57,649 nt of DNA from Gallionella sp. (GTDB lineage: Bacteria; Pseudomonadota; Gammaproteobacteria; Burkholderiales; Gallionellaceae), in the NCBI GenBank assembly GCA_023229845.1, contig JALNYK010000021.1, forward strand, positions 1 through 57,649. Direction: 5' to 3'. The notes below the pieces were generated by a model. It had not been told where the DNA came from. It saw only the letters and a list, made by a program, of their open reading frames with translations, and did no database searches. Both the position numbers and the translations under genes were made by a program. This document shows positions 1-8,527 of this stretch, in pieces (within the stretch, counting starts at the first letter, position 1; each line of letters opens with the position of its first letter).

Positions 1-238
1 GCGCCAATTGCTGATCCAGCATACCGGTGAACATCCGCGTCTGTTCGTTATCGAACATGCCTTCCTGCGGAGTCGCTTCGCGCATGCTTTTCAACATCAT
101 GTTGAGAAACACCGATTCGAACTGCTGTGCCGCAGCCTTGAGCGCCTGATCCGGCGACTGCTTGGCCTGTGCGCGCAATTGCTCCAGATTTCGTGAGTCA
201 AGCGCCAGCTTGGCGGATATATCCAGGCGCTCGACCAT
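1..238 (-). CDS. flgJ: Rod-cap protein FlgJ, N-terminal part (cut by window edge)
   Basis: FlgJ caps the growing flagellar rod in the periplasm; in many betaproteobacteria its C-terminal half is a peptidoglycan hydrolase. Only the first 79 codons are here, so the enzyme half cannot be judged. The visible part has the rod-cap signature AAQQFESVFLNMMLKSMRE followed by a GMFDNEQTRMFTGMLDQQ stretch. The ATG shares its A with the TGA of flgI (TGATG), so the two are translationally coupled. It is the last visible gene of the flgBCDEFGHIJ series. Confidence 0.93.
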   Translation of the reverse strand, partial: MVERLDISAKLALDSRNLEQLRAQAKQSPDQALKAAAQQFESVFLNMMLKSMREATPQEGMFDNEQTRMFTGMLDQQLA

Positions 239-1335
239 CAGATGATCTCCAGTTCAGCGCGCAACGCGCCGGCCGACTTCATCGCCTGCAGGATCGCCAA
301 CAGATCCTGCGGTGTCGCCCCCATTGAATTCAGCGCCTTGACTACCTCGCTCAGGTTGGCGCCCTGCTGAAGATGCACTAGCCCCCCCTTGTCGCTCTTC
401 ATGTCTATCGTGGTCTGGTCGACCTGCACGGTCTGTCCCTGTGCATTGGCATTCGGCTGGCTAACGGTAATGTCGGTATTGATCACCACGGTCAGGTTGC
501 CGTGCGCTACGGCGCAATCGCTCAACGTGACCGCCTGATTCATCACGATCGAACCGGTGCGCGCGTTGATGATGACCTTGGCGATACCCTGGGCCGGCGA
601 GACTTCCAGATTCTCGATCTTGGAAATAAACGCGACACGCTCTCCGCCGACAGGCGCCAGCACCCGTATCACCCGTCCATCCAGGGCCGATGCCAAATCG
701 GGGGCAATCTGGGAGTTGATGACCTCGACGATGCGCGCTGCGGTGGTGAAATCGCTGGCATTCAACTCGAGATGGATGAAATCCCCTTGCCCAAGCAGCG
801 TCGGCACGGCGCGCTCCACCGTCGCACCGGACGGCACGCGGCCGACACTCAGGTGATTCACCTGCACCGAAGCCCCGCCCGAAGAAGCACCCACGCCACC
901 GACCAGCACGTTACCCTGCGCCATCGCATAGACCTGCCCATCGGCGCCCTTCAGCGGCGTCATCAGCAGCGTGCCGCCCCGCAGACTCTTGGCGTTACCG
1001 ATCGATGATGCCGTGACGTCGATGGTCTGCCCAGGCTTGGCGAACGGCGGCAATGTGGAGGTCACCATCACTGCCGCCACATTCTTGAGTTGCAGACTGG
1101 TGCCGGCGGGCAAGTTCACTCCCATTTGCGACAGCATGCTGATGATGCTCTGCACCGTGAACGGCGTCTGCGTGGTCTGGTCACCACTGCCGTCGAGCCC
1201 GACCACGATGCCATAACCGATCAATTGGTTGTCGCGCACTCCCTGGATGCTGGCCATATCCTTGATGCGCTCGGCCGATGCTGCCAACGGCAACAGCATC
1301 AACAGCACAGACAAGATCGGAAAAAGTCGCTTCAT
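238..1335 (-). CDS. flgI: Flagellar P-ring protein FlgI
   Basis: Periplasmic protein that forms the P ring around the rod in the peptidoglycan layer. 365 residues, normal for the family. A Sec signal peptide is clear (hydrophobic run ending AASA before ERIKD), followed by the family start IKDMASIQGVRDNQLIGYG. The C-terminus keeps the typical GANLSEVVKALNSMGATP segment. The frame opens one codon earlier at GTG 1338, but the ATG at 1335 has AGGAG seven bases upstream and is preferred. It sits 85 bases after flgH and overlaps flgJ by one base. Confidence 0.96.
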   Translation of the reverse strand: MKRLFPILSVLLMLLPLAASAERIKDMASIQGVRDNQLIGYGIVVGLDGSGDQTTQTPFTVQSIISMLSQMGVNLPAGTSLQLKNVAAVMVTSTLPPFAKPGQTIDVTASSIGNAKSLRGGTLLMTPLKGADGQVYAMAQGNVLVGGVGASSGGASVQVNHLSVGRVPSGATVERAVPTLLGQGDFIHLELNASDFTTAARIVEVINSQIAPDLASALDGRVIRVLAPVGGERVAFISKIENLEVSPAQGIAKVIINARTGSIVMNQAVTLSDCAVAHGNLTVVINTDITVSQPNANAQGQTVQVDQTTIDMKSDKGGLVHLQQGANLSEVVKALNSMGATPQDLLAILQAMKSAGALRAELEII

Positions 1336-1420
1336 CACCCTGCTCCTCGAAAGGACCGGAAAGCGCAGATTGCGAAAAGAGGCTCGGCCCCTTCACGCAT
1401 TCAATCCACCCTCCCCGATC

Positions 1421-2125
1421 CTAGAACGGCAACACCGACATGAAGAACCGCCCCAGAAAGCCCAAGGTCTGCGCATCGTTCACGACTTCGCGCATCGCGC
1501 CAGCGTTCCGATACTCGATACGCGCATCGGCCACCTGGTCTGACTGCACGGTGTTTGCAGCCGTGATTGTAGTCGGATTGACCACGCCTGAGAAACGAAT
1601 ATATTCATCGCTGCTGTTGATGCCCACCTGCTTCTCGCCGCTGACCAGCAAATTTCCGTTCGCCAGCACATCAATCACCGTAACCGAAAGCACCCCGGTC
1701 AAATCCTCGCTACCCGCCCCGGCTCCGGCTGTACTGGTACTGTTGCTGCTGGCGCCAGTTGCCGAAAACTGCACCAGCGAAAAGGCCTTCTGCAGCAATT
1801 GCGACAATCGTCCTGTTCCGGTCGTCACCGTCGGCGTATTGGCATTCAGGCTGTTCGCCGCACTGGAACTGCTGCTGGACTTTCTGTTGGCCGTGGTCTT
1901 TTCGACCACATTGATGGTCAGAATATCGCCGACATTGCGCGCGCGCCTGTCCTCGAACAAGGGGCGCTCGTTCACACCCGCGTGAAAAATTGCGCCGTCG
2001 GCATAAATCACCGGTTTGCGCTCAACCGGCTTGACCGTCATCGGCTGATGGACATTGGTCGGCGGATTACTGACGCAGCCAACCAAAGCAAGCGACACCA
2101 CCCCAAAAAAGCACTTGGCCAACAT
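1421..2125 (-). CDS. flgH: Flagellar L-ring lipoprotein FlgH
   Basis: Outer-membrane L-ring protein, 234 residues. The signal peptide ends in a lipobox LVGC with Cys17 as the lipidation site. The body has the family motifs LFEDRRARNVGDILTI, an N/S/A-rich linker, and the C-terminal block with EKQVGINSSDEYIRFSG. It lies in the normal flgG-flgH-flgI order with short gaps and is surely co-transcribed. No anomaly seen. Confidence 0.96.
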   Translation of the reverse strand: MLAKCFFGVVSLALVGCVSNPPTNVHQPMTVKPVERKPVIYADGAIFHAGVNERPLFEDRRARNVGDILTINVVEKTTANRKSSSSSSAANSLNANTPTVTTGTGRLSQLLQKAFSLVQFSATGASSNSTSTAGAGAGSEDLTGVLSVTVIDVLANGNLLVSGEKQVGINSSDEYIRFSGVVNPTTITAANTVQSDQVADARIEYRNAGAMREVVNDAQTLGFLGRFFMSVLPF

Positions 2126-2173
2126 TTATCATTTACCTCGCCGCAAACTCGAACCGCTCACCCGACATCAAGA

Positions 2174-2956
2174 CTAAAGCTGCGACAGCCGCTGCAACAT
2201 CTGATCAGAGGTCTGGATGGATTTGGAATTGATCTCGTAGGCGCGTTGCGTCTGAATCATATTCACCAATTCCTCCACCACATTGACATTGGAGGTCTCG
2301 ACATAGCTCTGATTCAGCAGCCCCGCCCCATTGGTCCCCGGCACATTGGTGCTGGGCGTACCCGAAGAAGCCGTCTCGATATAAAGATTTTCGCCCTGGC
2401 TCTGCAAACCGGCCGGATTGATGAAGGTCGCCAATTGCAGGCTGCCGATTTGCACCGGCGCGGTCACCCCGGGCTGGGTGACCGTAATCACGCCGTCACG
2501 GCCTATAGTCAGATTGGTGACGTTCGCCGGGATAGTGATGGCGGGTTGCACCGGAAAACCGCTGGACGTGACCAATTGCCCCTGACTGTCCTGCTGGAAA
2601 GCGCCATCGCGAGTATAGGCCGTCGAACCGTCCGGCATCAGCACCTGAAAGAAACCCGCCCCCTGTATCGCCACATCCAGCGAATTGCCGGTTTGCTGCA
2701 GATTGCCCTGCGTGTGGATACGCTCGGCGGCCACCGGGCGTACGCCGGTGCCAATCTGCAAGCCTGACGGGATCTGAGTCTGCTGCGACGACTGCGCGCC
2801 GGGCTGACGTATGGTCTGGTAGAGCAGATCCTCGAACACCGCGCGCGAACGCTTGAAGCCGTTGGTGCTGACGTTGGCCAGATTATTGGCGATCACATCC
2901 ATCTGGGTTTGCTGCGCATCCAGGCCGGTCTTGGAAATCCACAGGGAACGTATCAT
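2174..2956 (-). CDS. flgG: Distal rod protein FlgG
   Basis: Forms the distal rod that crosses the periplasm. 260 residues, the exact usual length. The N-terminal rod motif (DVIANNLANVSTNGFKR, residues about 20-36) and the C-terminal coiled motif (VNVVEELVNMIQTQRAYE) are both intact; these helices pack in the rod core. AGAGGT lies five bases before the ATG. It follows flgF by 28 bases in the minus-strand operon. Confidence 0.97.
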   Translation of the reverse strand: MIRSLWISKTGLDAQQTQMDVIANNLANVSTNGFKRSRAVFEDLLYQTIRQPGAQSSQQTQIPSGLQIGTGVRPVAAERIHTQGNLQQTGNSLDVAIQGAGFFQVLMPDGSTAYTRDGAFQQDSQGQLVTSSGFPVQPAITIPANVTNLTIGRDGVITVTQPGVTAPVQIGSLQLATFINPAGLQSQGENLYIETASSGTPSTNVPGTNGAGLLNQSYVETSNVNVVEELVNMIQTQRAYEINSKSIQTSDQMLQRLSQL

Positions 2957-2984
2957 GATTTACCTCTTAATTTTGCTTCGGTTA

Positions 2985-3728
2985 TCAGGCTGCGATGTTC
3001 ATGATCTGGCTGGCTTGTCGGGCATTGCCATCCGCGCTCTGCAACATCTTCATCTGCATATCGAACTTGCGCGCCAGCGAAATCATGCTCACCAGCGCCT
3101 CCACGGTGTTCACATTGCTCCCTTCCAGACTTCCGGGCACGACCTCCACCTTCGCATCGGCGGGCGCATCTGTGCCGTCCTTCAGCCGAAACAGGCCATC
3201 CCCTCCGCGCTCGAGCTGCGCCTCCGGCGGATTGACCAGCTTCAACCGCCCCAGCACCACCACCGAAGTCGCCTGGGGACCACTAGGCACCGTCGAGATC
3301 GTACCGTCCTTGGCGAAAGTCACCTCGGTGTCGGGCGGAATGGTGATCGGACCGGTATCGCCCATCACGGTCAGGCCGGTGCGCGTCTGCAACACGCCGC
3401 TAGGCGTGACCTGCAAGCTGCCGTTGCGGGTGTATGCCTCCCGACCATCCGCCCCCTGCACCGCGACCCAGCCCGCACCATTGATCGCGACATCGAGATC
3501 GCGCCCGGTCTGCTGGAACGGCCCCGGGGTGAAATCCGCGCCGGACGTAGAGTCCACCACAAAAGTGCGCGTCGGCAGCCCTTCCCCAACCAGCGGCACC
3601 GCACGAAACGTATTCAGCGTCGCGCGAAAACCAGGCGTACTCGCATTCGACAGATTCTCCGACACCGCCGCCTGCTGCTGCAGCACATGCGAAGCACCGG
3701 TCATCGCGGTGTAGATCAACTTGTCCAT
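2985..3728 (-). CDS. flgF: Proximal rod protein FlgF
   Basis: Proximal rod subunit, 247 residues. N-terminal MDKLIYTAMTGASHVLQQQ and the SENLSNASTPGFRA rod motif, with a C-terminal VNTVEALVSMISLARKFD helix, separate it from FlgG next door. The start is well placed behind AGGAGAGGG. It lies between flgE and flgG, the standard order. Confidence 0.96.
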   Translation of the reverse strand: MDKLIYTAMTGASHVLQQQAAVSENLSNASTPGFRATLNTFRAVPLVGEGLPTRTFVVDSTSGADFTPGPFQQTGRDLDVAINGAGWVAVQGADGREAYTRNGSLQVTPSGVLQTRTGLTVMGDTGPITIPPDTEVTFAKDGTISTVPSGPQATSVVVLGRLKLVNPPEAQLERGGDGLFRLKDGTDAPADAKVEVVPGSLEGSNVNTVEALVSMISLARKFDMQMKMLQSADGNARQASQIMNIAA

Positions 3729-3813
3729 ATCCCTCTCCTGGCTCGGGGCGCTTCAGGTCAAGGCGAATCGCCGAAACCTGACCCCTTATGCACCGCTATC
3801 GCCCCGATTTCAG

Positions 3814-5085
3814 TTATCGCAGATTCACGATCGTCTGCAATATCGTATCCTGCGCCTTAATGGTCTGGGCATTCGCCTGATACACGCGTTGCGCGGTGAT
3901 CATGCTTACCAGCTCAGCAGTCAAATCCACATTGGAATCCTCGACTGCCGACGATTGCAACAAACCAAGACTGCTGGATCCCGGAATGCCTGGCAACGGC
4001 TGGCCGGATGCGGACGTTTCCGCCCAAGCATTATTGCCCAGCGGCTGCAACCCCTGCGGGCTGGTAAAGTTCGCCAGCACGATCTGGCCCAGCGGGCGCG
4101 ATTGTCCGTTGGTATAACGCCCGAGTATCACCCCGTCAGAGCTGGTCGTGAATCCGCTCAAACGACCGGAAGCATAGCCGTCCTGAGACAGACTATTCAC
4201 CCCGAAATTTCCGCCATATTGAGTCGATTGCCCGAAATCGAAATTCAGCACCTGCGTCGGGTCTACCGTCACCGAGGCAGGAAACAAGGTCGCCGAAGTC
4301 GCCAACCCCCCGACTGGCGCAACCAGCTTGCCCAACGAATCGAATTGCAACTGAGCCAACTCGGTTGCCGGAGGAACTGCCGTCGCCCCCGCTACCGCCG
4401 CGCCATCCACCGTCAGGTAGGCATTCCAGTTATTCGTGGCCGCAGGGGGAACAGCCCCATTCGACTGCCGCTGAAAATAAAGCGTGGCCACATGACTGCC
4501 ACCGAGACTGTCGTACACAGACAGAGAGGTCGAGCTATTGTATGAGGCCGGGTCCACCGGATTGAACGCCGTATTGACCGGCAACGCCGTACGCGAATCG
4601 AGATTCAAGCCGACCGTCAAATTACTGGACATCACCGGGGTCAAGTCGGCCGTAGCGAACTGCAACGGCTGCAATTGCGCCTGAACGATAGCGCCGTTCA
4701 CCGGCATATAGCCGGTCACCTGATTACCCTGGTTGTTGACGAGAAAACCGTTCTTGTCCAGCTGGAACTGCCCGTTCCGGCTATAGGTAATCGCCCCCCC
4801 CGCATCCACCATGCGGAAGAATCCCGGCCCACTGATAGCCGTATCCATCGGATTGGTGGTATTGGTGACATTCCCCTGAGTGAACTGCTGCACGACATTC
4901 GCAACCTTGGTACCGATACCGATCTGCAACGACCCGCTTCCGGACAGCGATGCCGCATACATATCCGAAAACTGCGCAAAAGACTGCTTGAAACCGACCG
5001 TGCCGGAGTTCGCCACGTTATTGCCGATCACATCCAGATTCTTGGCTGCTGCATTCAATCCGCTCAATCCTTGCTGGAAGCCCAT
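3814..5085 (-). CDS. flgE: Flagellar hook protein FlgE
   Basis: Builds the universal joint between rod and filament; exported by the FlhA/FlhB gate encoded further on. 423 residues, a normal hook length. N-terminal MGFQQGLSGLNAAAKNLDVI and GNNVANSGTVGFK, and C-terminal NVDLTAELVSMITAQRVYQ, are the conserved core helices; the middle is the variable surface domain. AAGGAG precedes the ATG. The gap to flgD is 155 bases and holds a dispersed hairpin repeat. Confidence 0.97.
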   Translation of the reverse strand: MGFQQGLSGLNAAAKNLDVIGNNVANSGTVGFKQSFAQFSDMYAASLSGSGSLQIGIGTKVANVVQQFTQGNVTNTTNPMDTAISGPGFFRMVDAGGAITYSRNGQFQLDKNGFLVNNQGNQVTGYMPVNGAIVQAQLQPLQFATADLTPVMSSNLTVGLNLDSRTALPVNTAFNPVDPASYNSSTSLSVYDSLGGSHVATLYFQRQSNGAVPPAATNNWNAYLTVDGAAVAGATAVPPATELAQLQFDSLGKLVAPVGGLATSATLFPASVTVDPTQVLNFDFGQSTQYGGNFGVNSLSQDGYASGRLSGFTTSSDGVILGRYTNGQSRPLGQIVLANFTSPQGLQPLGNNAWAETSASGQPLPGIPGSSSLGLLQSSAVEDSNVDLTAELVSMITAQRVYQANAQTIKAQDTILQTIVNLR

Positions 5086-5150
5086 GATGTTCTCCTTAGT
5101 CTAACGGTCATGGCAAATGCGCCATCCCGGATTATGAAACTTGCCTTGAC

Positions 5151-5201
5151 CACCCCTCTCCTCAATCCTCTCCCGCAAGCGGGGAGAGCGCAGCGAGAGG
5201 G
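5151..5201. repeat. Dispersed hairpin repeat inside the flg operon
   Basis: Between flgD and flgE. CTCTCCC (5168-5174) pairs with GGGAGAG (5182-5188) across a seven-base loop, flanked by CCTCTC and GAGAGG direct/inverted pieces. The layout resembles common bacterial intergenic palindromic repeats. No T-run follows, so it is probably not a strong terminator, but it could affect mRNA stability or dosage of hook versus hook-cap. Confidence 0.55.
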
Positions 5202-5240
5202 TGCGAAGCCAGGCGAACGAGTCGCTACGCGAATTCCTCG

Positions 5241-5927
5241 TTAAACGATTTGCCTTACCTGGGACAGCGCAACGCCATCCATGGTACCAACGCTCAAAGC
5301 GACTCCCTGCTTACCCTGCGTGACACTGTTCACCATGCCGAACTGCAATGTAGAAACATCCGCCGCCTTGCCATTCTGCATCGCGCTCGCAGTGAAGGTA
5401 TAACTGCCATCCTTCAAAACGACGCCCGCATCGTCACGACCGTCCCACTGCCAATTCACCAGACCGACCGGCTGCGCGCCCAGATTGACGTTGCGCACCA
5501 CCGCACCAGACTTGTCATAGATCGCAATATCCAACCGGTCCACGGACTGTGCCAGATCCACGCCGCCAAACGCCGCGCCACTGCTCAAATCCACCCCCTT
5601 GCCCGGAACCAGCACGCCATGACCGATCATCGTGGCAGCCTGCAAACTCTGATTGGACGTCATGCTGTCGCTCAACGCCTGCAGCGCGGCATTAACCTTA
5701 TCAATGCCGGTAACCGTACTGAGTTGCGCCATCTGCGAGGTCACCTGCGCATTGTCCAGCGGATTGAGCGGATCCTGATTTTTCATCTGCGTAACCAACA
5801 GCTTCAGAAAACGATCCTGCGTAGCCGAGACTGCAGACGCCTCCGTAGAAGAACCGGCTTTCGCCTTTGCGTTCAGCGCCGCATATATATCCGCCGCCGC
5901 ACTGCCACTTTGCACATTGTCGACCAT
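5241..5927 (-). CDS. flgD: Hook-cap (scaffold) protein FlgD
   Basis: Caps the growing hook and is later replaced. 228 residues. The N-terminal signature is clear: DRFLKLLVTQMKNQDPLNPL then TSQMAQLSTVTGIDKVN (about residues 45-85). The C-terminal half has the FlgD Ig-like/TUDOR pattern with WQWDGRDDAGVVLKDGSYTF. AAGGAG precedes the ATG. Operon member between flgC and flgE. Confidence 0.95.
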   Translation of the reverse strand: MVDNVQSGSAAADIYAALNAKAKAGSSTEASAVSATQDRFLKLLVTQMKNQDPLNPLDNAQVTSQMAQLSTVTGIDKVNAALQALSDSMTSNQSLQAATMIGHGVLVPGKGVDLSSGAAFGGVDLAQSVDRLDIAIYDKSGAVVRNVNLGAQPVGLVNWQWDGRDDAGVVLKDGSYTFTASAMQNGKAADVSTLQFGMVNSVTQGKQGVALSVGTMDGVALSQVRQIV

Positions 5928-5950
5928 ATCAGTCTCCTTTCATCAATTGA

Positions 5951-6355
5951 TTACTGGCCTATGGTCAGCGTCTTGAGCAACATCGTCTTCGAGGTATTCA
6001 TTACATCGACATTATTCTGATACGACCGCGAAGCCGAGATCATGTTCACCATTTCATCCACAACATTTACATTGGGCATCGCGACATAGCCACGCCCGTC
6101 GGCCATCGGATGCTTGGGGTCGTAGACCATTTTCATCGGAGAATTATCTTCCACCACCCCGACCACCTTCACGCCCTGCGCCCCACTGCCGTTCACCGGC
6201 ATCGCACTGAACAGCACCTGCTTGGCGCGGTATGGCTGCCCATCGGCGCCAGTCGCACTATCGGCATTAGCCAGATTACTGGCCACCACATTCAGGCGCT
6301 GCGACTGCGCCGTCATCGCCGAACCCGCCACGTTGAAAATATTGAACAACGACAT
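5951..6355 (-). CDS. flgC: Proximal rod protein FlgC
   Basis: Proximal rod subunit, 134 residues, usual size. It has the rod motif RLNVVASNLANADSATG with the family insert PYRAKQVLF, and the C-terminal VNVVDEMVNMISASRSYQNN helix. AAGGAGG lies just before the ATG. It is 11 bases downstream of flgB. Confidence 0.96.
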   Translation of the reverse strand: MSLFNIFNVAGSAMTAQSQRLNVVASNLANADSATGADGQPYRAKQVLFSAMPVNGSGAQGVKVVGVVEDNSPMKMVYDPKHPMADGRGYVAMPNVNVVDEMVNMISASRSYQNNVDVMNTSKTMLLKTLTIGQ

Positions 6356-6366
6356 GATCGCCCTCC

Positions 6367-6771
6367 TTAACCCTGTATGGCCGACAACATACCCTTAAGC
6401 TTCTCGCTGACGAACATCACATTGGCCTCATAGCGCAATGCGTTATCGGCGAACTGGGCACGCTCCACATCCATATCCACGGTATTGCCGTCGGCGCTCG
6501 ACTGCAGCGGCTTGCGATACATCACCGGAGAGCCCATAACCGACTCGCCAGCATTTCCCGACAAATGAGCCGGTGCAGTCTGCACCACCGGAAGCCCCTC
6601 TGCCGTCCCGGCCATCGCATTGCGCAAGGCGCTGGCAAAATCGACATCCCTAGCCTTGTAATTGGGCGTATCCGCATTCGCCACATTGGAAGCCAACAAC
6701 TCCTGGCGCGCCGCGCGCAAATTGAGCGCCGTCTGCTGAAAACGCAACGCCTCATCCAGTTTATTGATCAT
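6367..6771 (-). CDS. flgB: Proximal rod protein FlgB
   Basis: First gene of the minus-strand rod/hook operon, 134 residues. N-terminal LRAARQELLASNVANADTPN and PNYKARDVDF are diagnostic; the C-terminus has VDMDVERAQFADNALRYEAN. The start follows GGGAGGGCGGG. Divergent from flgA across a 152-base gap. Confidence 0.96.
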   Translation of the reverse strand: MINKLDEALRFQQTALNLRAARQELLASNVANADTPNYKARDVDFASALRNAMAGTAEGLPVVQTAPAHLSGNAGESVMGSPVMYRKPLQSSADGNTVDMDVERAQFADNALRYEANVMFVSEKLKGMLSAIQG

Positions 6772-6923
6772 CCCGCCCTCCCATTTGCACCCAGAGACAC
6801 CTGTACGGCTTGCATACTAATCGTCCGAACTGCGCTGCCATCCTGCGATTAGCGGCAATTTTCAGCTTCAATTCGGAACTTCCAAAACTTCCCTAAATCG
6901 CTCAGGACAAGGACAATACCCGC
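6772..6923. promoter_or_regulatory. Divergent promoter region flgB / flgA
   Basis: The only sequence between two divergent flagellar transcription units, so both promoters should lie here. I looked for sigma54 (GG-N10-GC) and sigma28 (TAAAGTTT-N11-GCCGATAA) elements and found no convincing match. A GCCGCTAA on the minus strand lacks a usable -35. By analogy with class II flagellar promoters, FlhDC-activated sigma70 promoters are likely, but I could not pin a site. Confidence 0.5.
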
Positions 6924-7610
6924 ATGAAAACACCTCTGGCGCTATGCCTGCTCCTGCTGCAATCCATCGTCGCCTATGCGGCAGGCGCGCCTTCCGCCCA
7001 GAGCCACGCGCAAATCACCAAACTTGTTTCAGCCTTTGTACAACAGCAGACCGCAAGCTTGGCCGGCAAGGTCGATTATCAGATCGAAGAACTGGACCCC
7101 CGCATCGTGCTCGCCCCCTGCGCCAATCTCGAAACCTTTCTTCCCGGCGGCAGCCAACTTATCGGCAAGACCTCAGTCGGCGTACGCTGCGCGGAACAGA
7201 ATGGCTGGCAAATTCTCGTTCCGGTACGGATCAGGATCACGCTGCCATTGCTGGTCAGCGCCCGACAGCTACCGGTCGGACATACACTGCAGGAACAGGA
7301 TATTTCCCGGCAAACAATCGAGATATCGCGCACGGACGGCTACACCGACGCCAAGCAGGTAATCGGCAAAGTGCTGCGTTACAGCATCGCCGCCGGGCAG
7401 ATATTGCGCGACGATATGCTGCGCCCGCCTTATAGCGTGACACAGGGGCAGATCGTCCAGACCACGACCCGAGGCAAGGGGTTCAGCATACGGGGCGAGG
7501 GCGTCGCCATGAGCAATGCCAGCGAGGGGCAATCCGTTCAGGTTCGCGTTGGCTCAGGGCGCATGATCAGCGGTGCCGCACGAAACGGGGTCGTGGAGAT
7601 ACCCCCCTGA
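6924..7610 (+). CDS. flgA: P-ring assembly chaperone FlgA
   Basis: Periplasmic chaperone for FlgI P-ring assembly. 228 residues. A Sec signal peptide ends near AYAAG (residue about 20). The C-terminal SAF domain is visible with LPVGHTLQEQDISRQTIEIS and then VIGKVLRYSIAAGQILRDDM. It is read away from the flgB operon, the common flgA arrangement, with flgM 126 bases downstream. Confidence 0.93.
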   Translation: MKTPLALCLLLLQSIVAYAAGAPSAQSHAQITKLVSAFVQQQTASLAGKVDYQIEELDPRIVLAPCANLETFLPGGSQLIGKTSVGVRCAEQNGWQILVPVRIRITLPLLVSARQLPVGHTLQEQDISRQTIEISRTDGYTDAKQVIGKVLRYSIAAGQILRDDMLRPPYSVTQGQIVQTTTRGKGFSIRGEGVAMSNASEGQSVQVRVGSGRMISGAARNGVVEIPP

Positions 7611-7662
7611 AACCACCCAAATATCTTTTTGCAAAACGCTTGCTTTATACCTACTACCACCC

Positions 7663-7689
7663 TAAAGTTCCGCCGGATTTTGCCGATAC
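7663..7689 (+). promoter_or_regulatory. Sigma28 (FliA) promoter of flgM
   Basis: TAAAGTTC at 7663-7670, an 11-base spacer, then GCCGATAC at 7682-7689. This matches the enterobacterial sigma28 consensus TAAAGTTT-N11-GCCGATAA at 14 of 16 positions with exact spacing. Transcription would start near 7696, about 40 bases before the flgM GTG. It places the anti-sigma factor under its own target sigma factor, a negative feedback loop. Confidence 0.9.
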
Positions 7690-7736
7690 AAGGCACGTGA
7701 CAAGAAGTTCGGCGTCGCCAGATTGAAAGGACAACC

Positions 7737-8036
7737 GTGAAAATCGAAAAAACCAGCAATCCGCTTCCAGCCAGCCAGATGGGCGAAGGCCGGGGCGCGA
7801 CCCCGCAAAAAAGCGGCTCCGCGCCGACACCCCGACAAATGGAGAGCACCAGTGTGTCTCTGGGTTCCACTGCCGCACAATTGCGCAGCATGGAAGGAGG
7901 CCCGTCCAGCATTGATGCAGCGAAAGTGGCGGAAATCAAACAGGCCATCAGCGAAGGGCGTTTCAAAATCAATTCCGAGGTTGTCGCCGACCGCCTGATC
8001 GCCACCGTGCGCGAGCTGATCGGCGAGAAGGCCTGA
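7737..8036 (+). CDS. flgM: Anti-sigma28 factor FlgM
   Basis: Binds and holds FliA until the hook is finished, then is exported. 99 residues. The N-terminal half is low-complexity and likely disordered; the C-terminal half has the FlgM pattern IDAAKVAEIKQAISEGRFKI followed by VVADRLIATVRELI. GTG start with AAAGGA five bases upstream. Preceded by the sigma28 promoter at 7663 and followed after two bases by flgN. FliA is encoded in this window at 10075-10785. Confidence 0.93.
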   Translation: MKIEKTSNPLPASQMGEGRGATPQKSGSAPTPRQMESTSVSLGSTAAQLRSMEGGPSSIDAAKVAEIKQAISEGRFKINSEVVADRLIATVRELIGEKA

Positions 8037-8038
8037 TC

Positions 8039-8515
8039 TTGCCAAATCAAGCGCCATCGAGCCTGACAGTCGCGCTGTCCGCCGAACGATCGGCGTTGCT
8101 CGGCTTCATTGCCCTGCTGGAACGCGAGCAGGCCGCACTGATGGAGAATCGCGGCGACGCACTCCCTGAACTATCCGAGCAAAAAACCGCTGCTGCCATC
8201 AAACTGAACCAGCTCGCCGAATCACGGCGCAAGCTGCTGCAACAGAACATCCCGCAACAGAATACCGAAACAATCACCTCCTGGCTGCGCGCGCATAGCC
8301 CGGACGGGCTGCCCTTGTGGCAGGACATTACCGCCCTCTCTCAACGCGCCAAACAGCTGAATCAGATCAATGGCGAACTGATCCAGATGAAACTGCGACG
8401 CAACCAGCAAGCGCTGACCGTCTTGAGCAATGCCGTGAACAAGGCGGGAGTGTATGGCCGCAACGGACAACCTGATTTTTCTCCGGGCAGCGGTCGATCG
8501 CTGGGCAGCGGTTAA
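8039..8515 (+). CDS. flgN: Flagellar export chaperone FlgN
   Basis: Cytoplasmic chaperone for the hook-filament junction proteins FlgK and FlgL. 158 residues, mostly helical, with the weakly conserved FlgN pattern of N-terminal heptads (LLGFIALLEREQAALMENRG) and a C-terminal NQQALTVLSNA segment. TTG start, seven bases after GAGAAGG in the end of flgM; no better start is near. Its 3' end faces motD with only 12 bases between, and I see no terminator there. Confidence 0.85.
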   Translation: MPNQAPSSLTVALSAERSALLGFIALLEREQAALMENRGDALPELSEQKTAAAIKLNQLAESRRKLLQQNIPQQNTETITSWLRAHSPDGLPLWQDITALSQRAKQLNQINGELIQMKLRRNQQALTVLSNAVNKAGVYGRNGQPDFSPGSGRSLGSG

Positions 8516-8527
8516 GCCAGCATTTTT

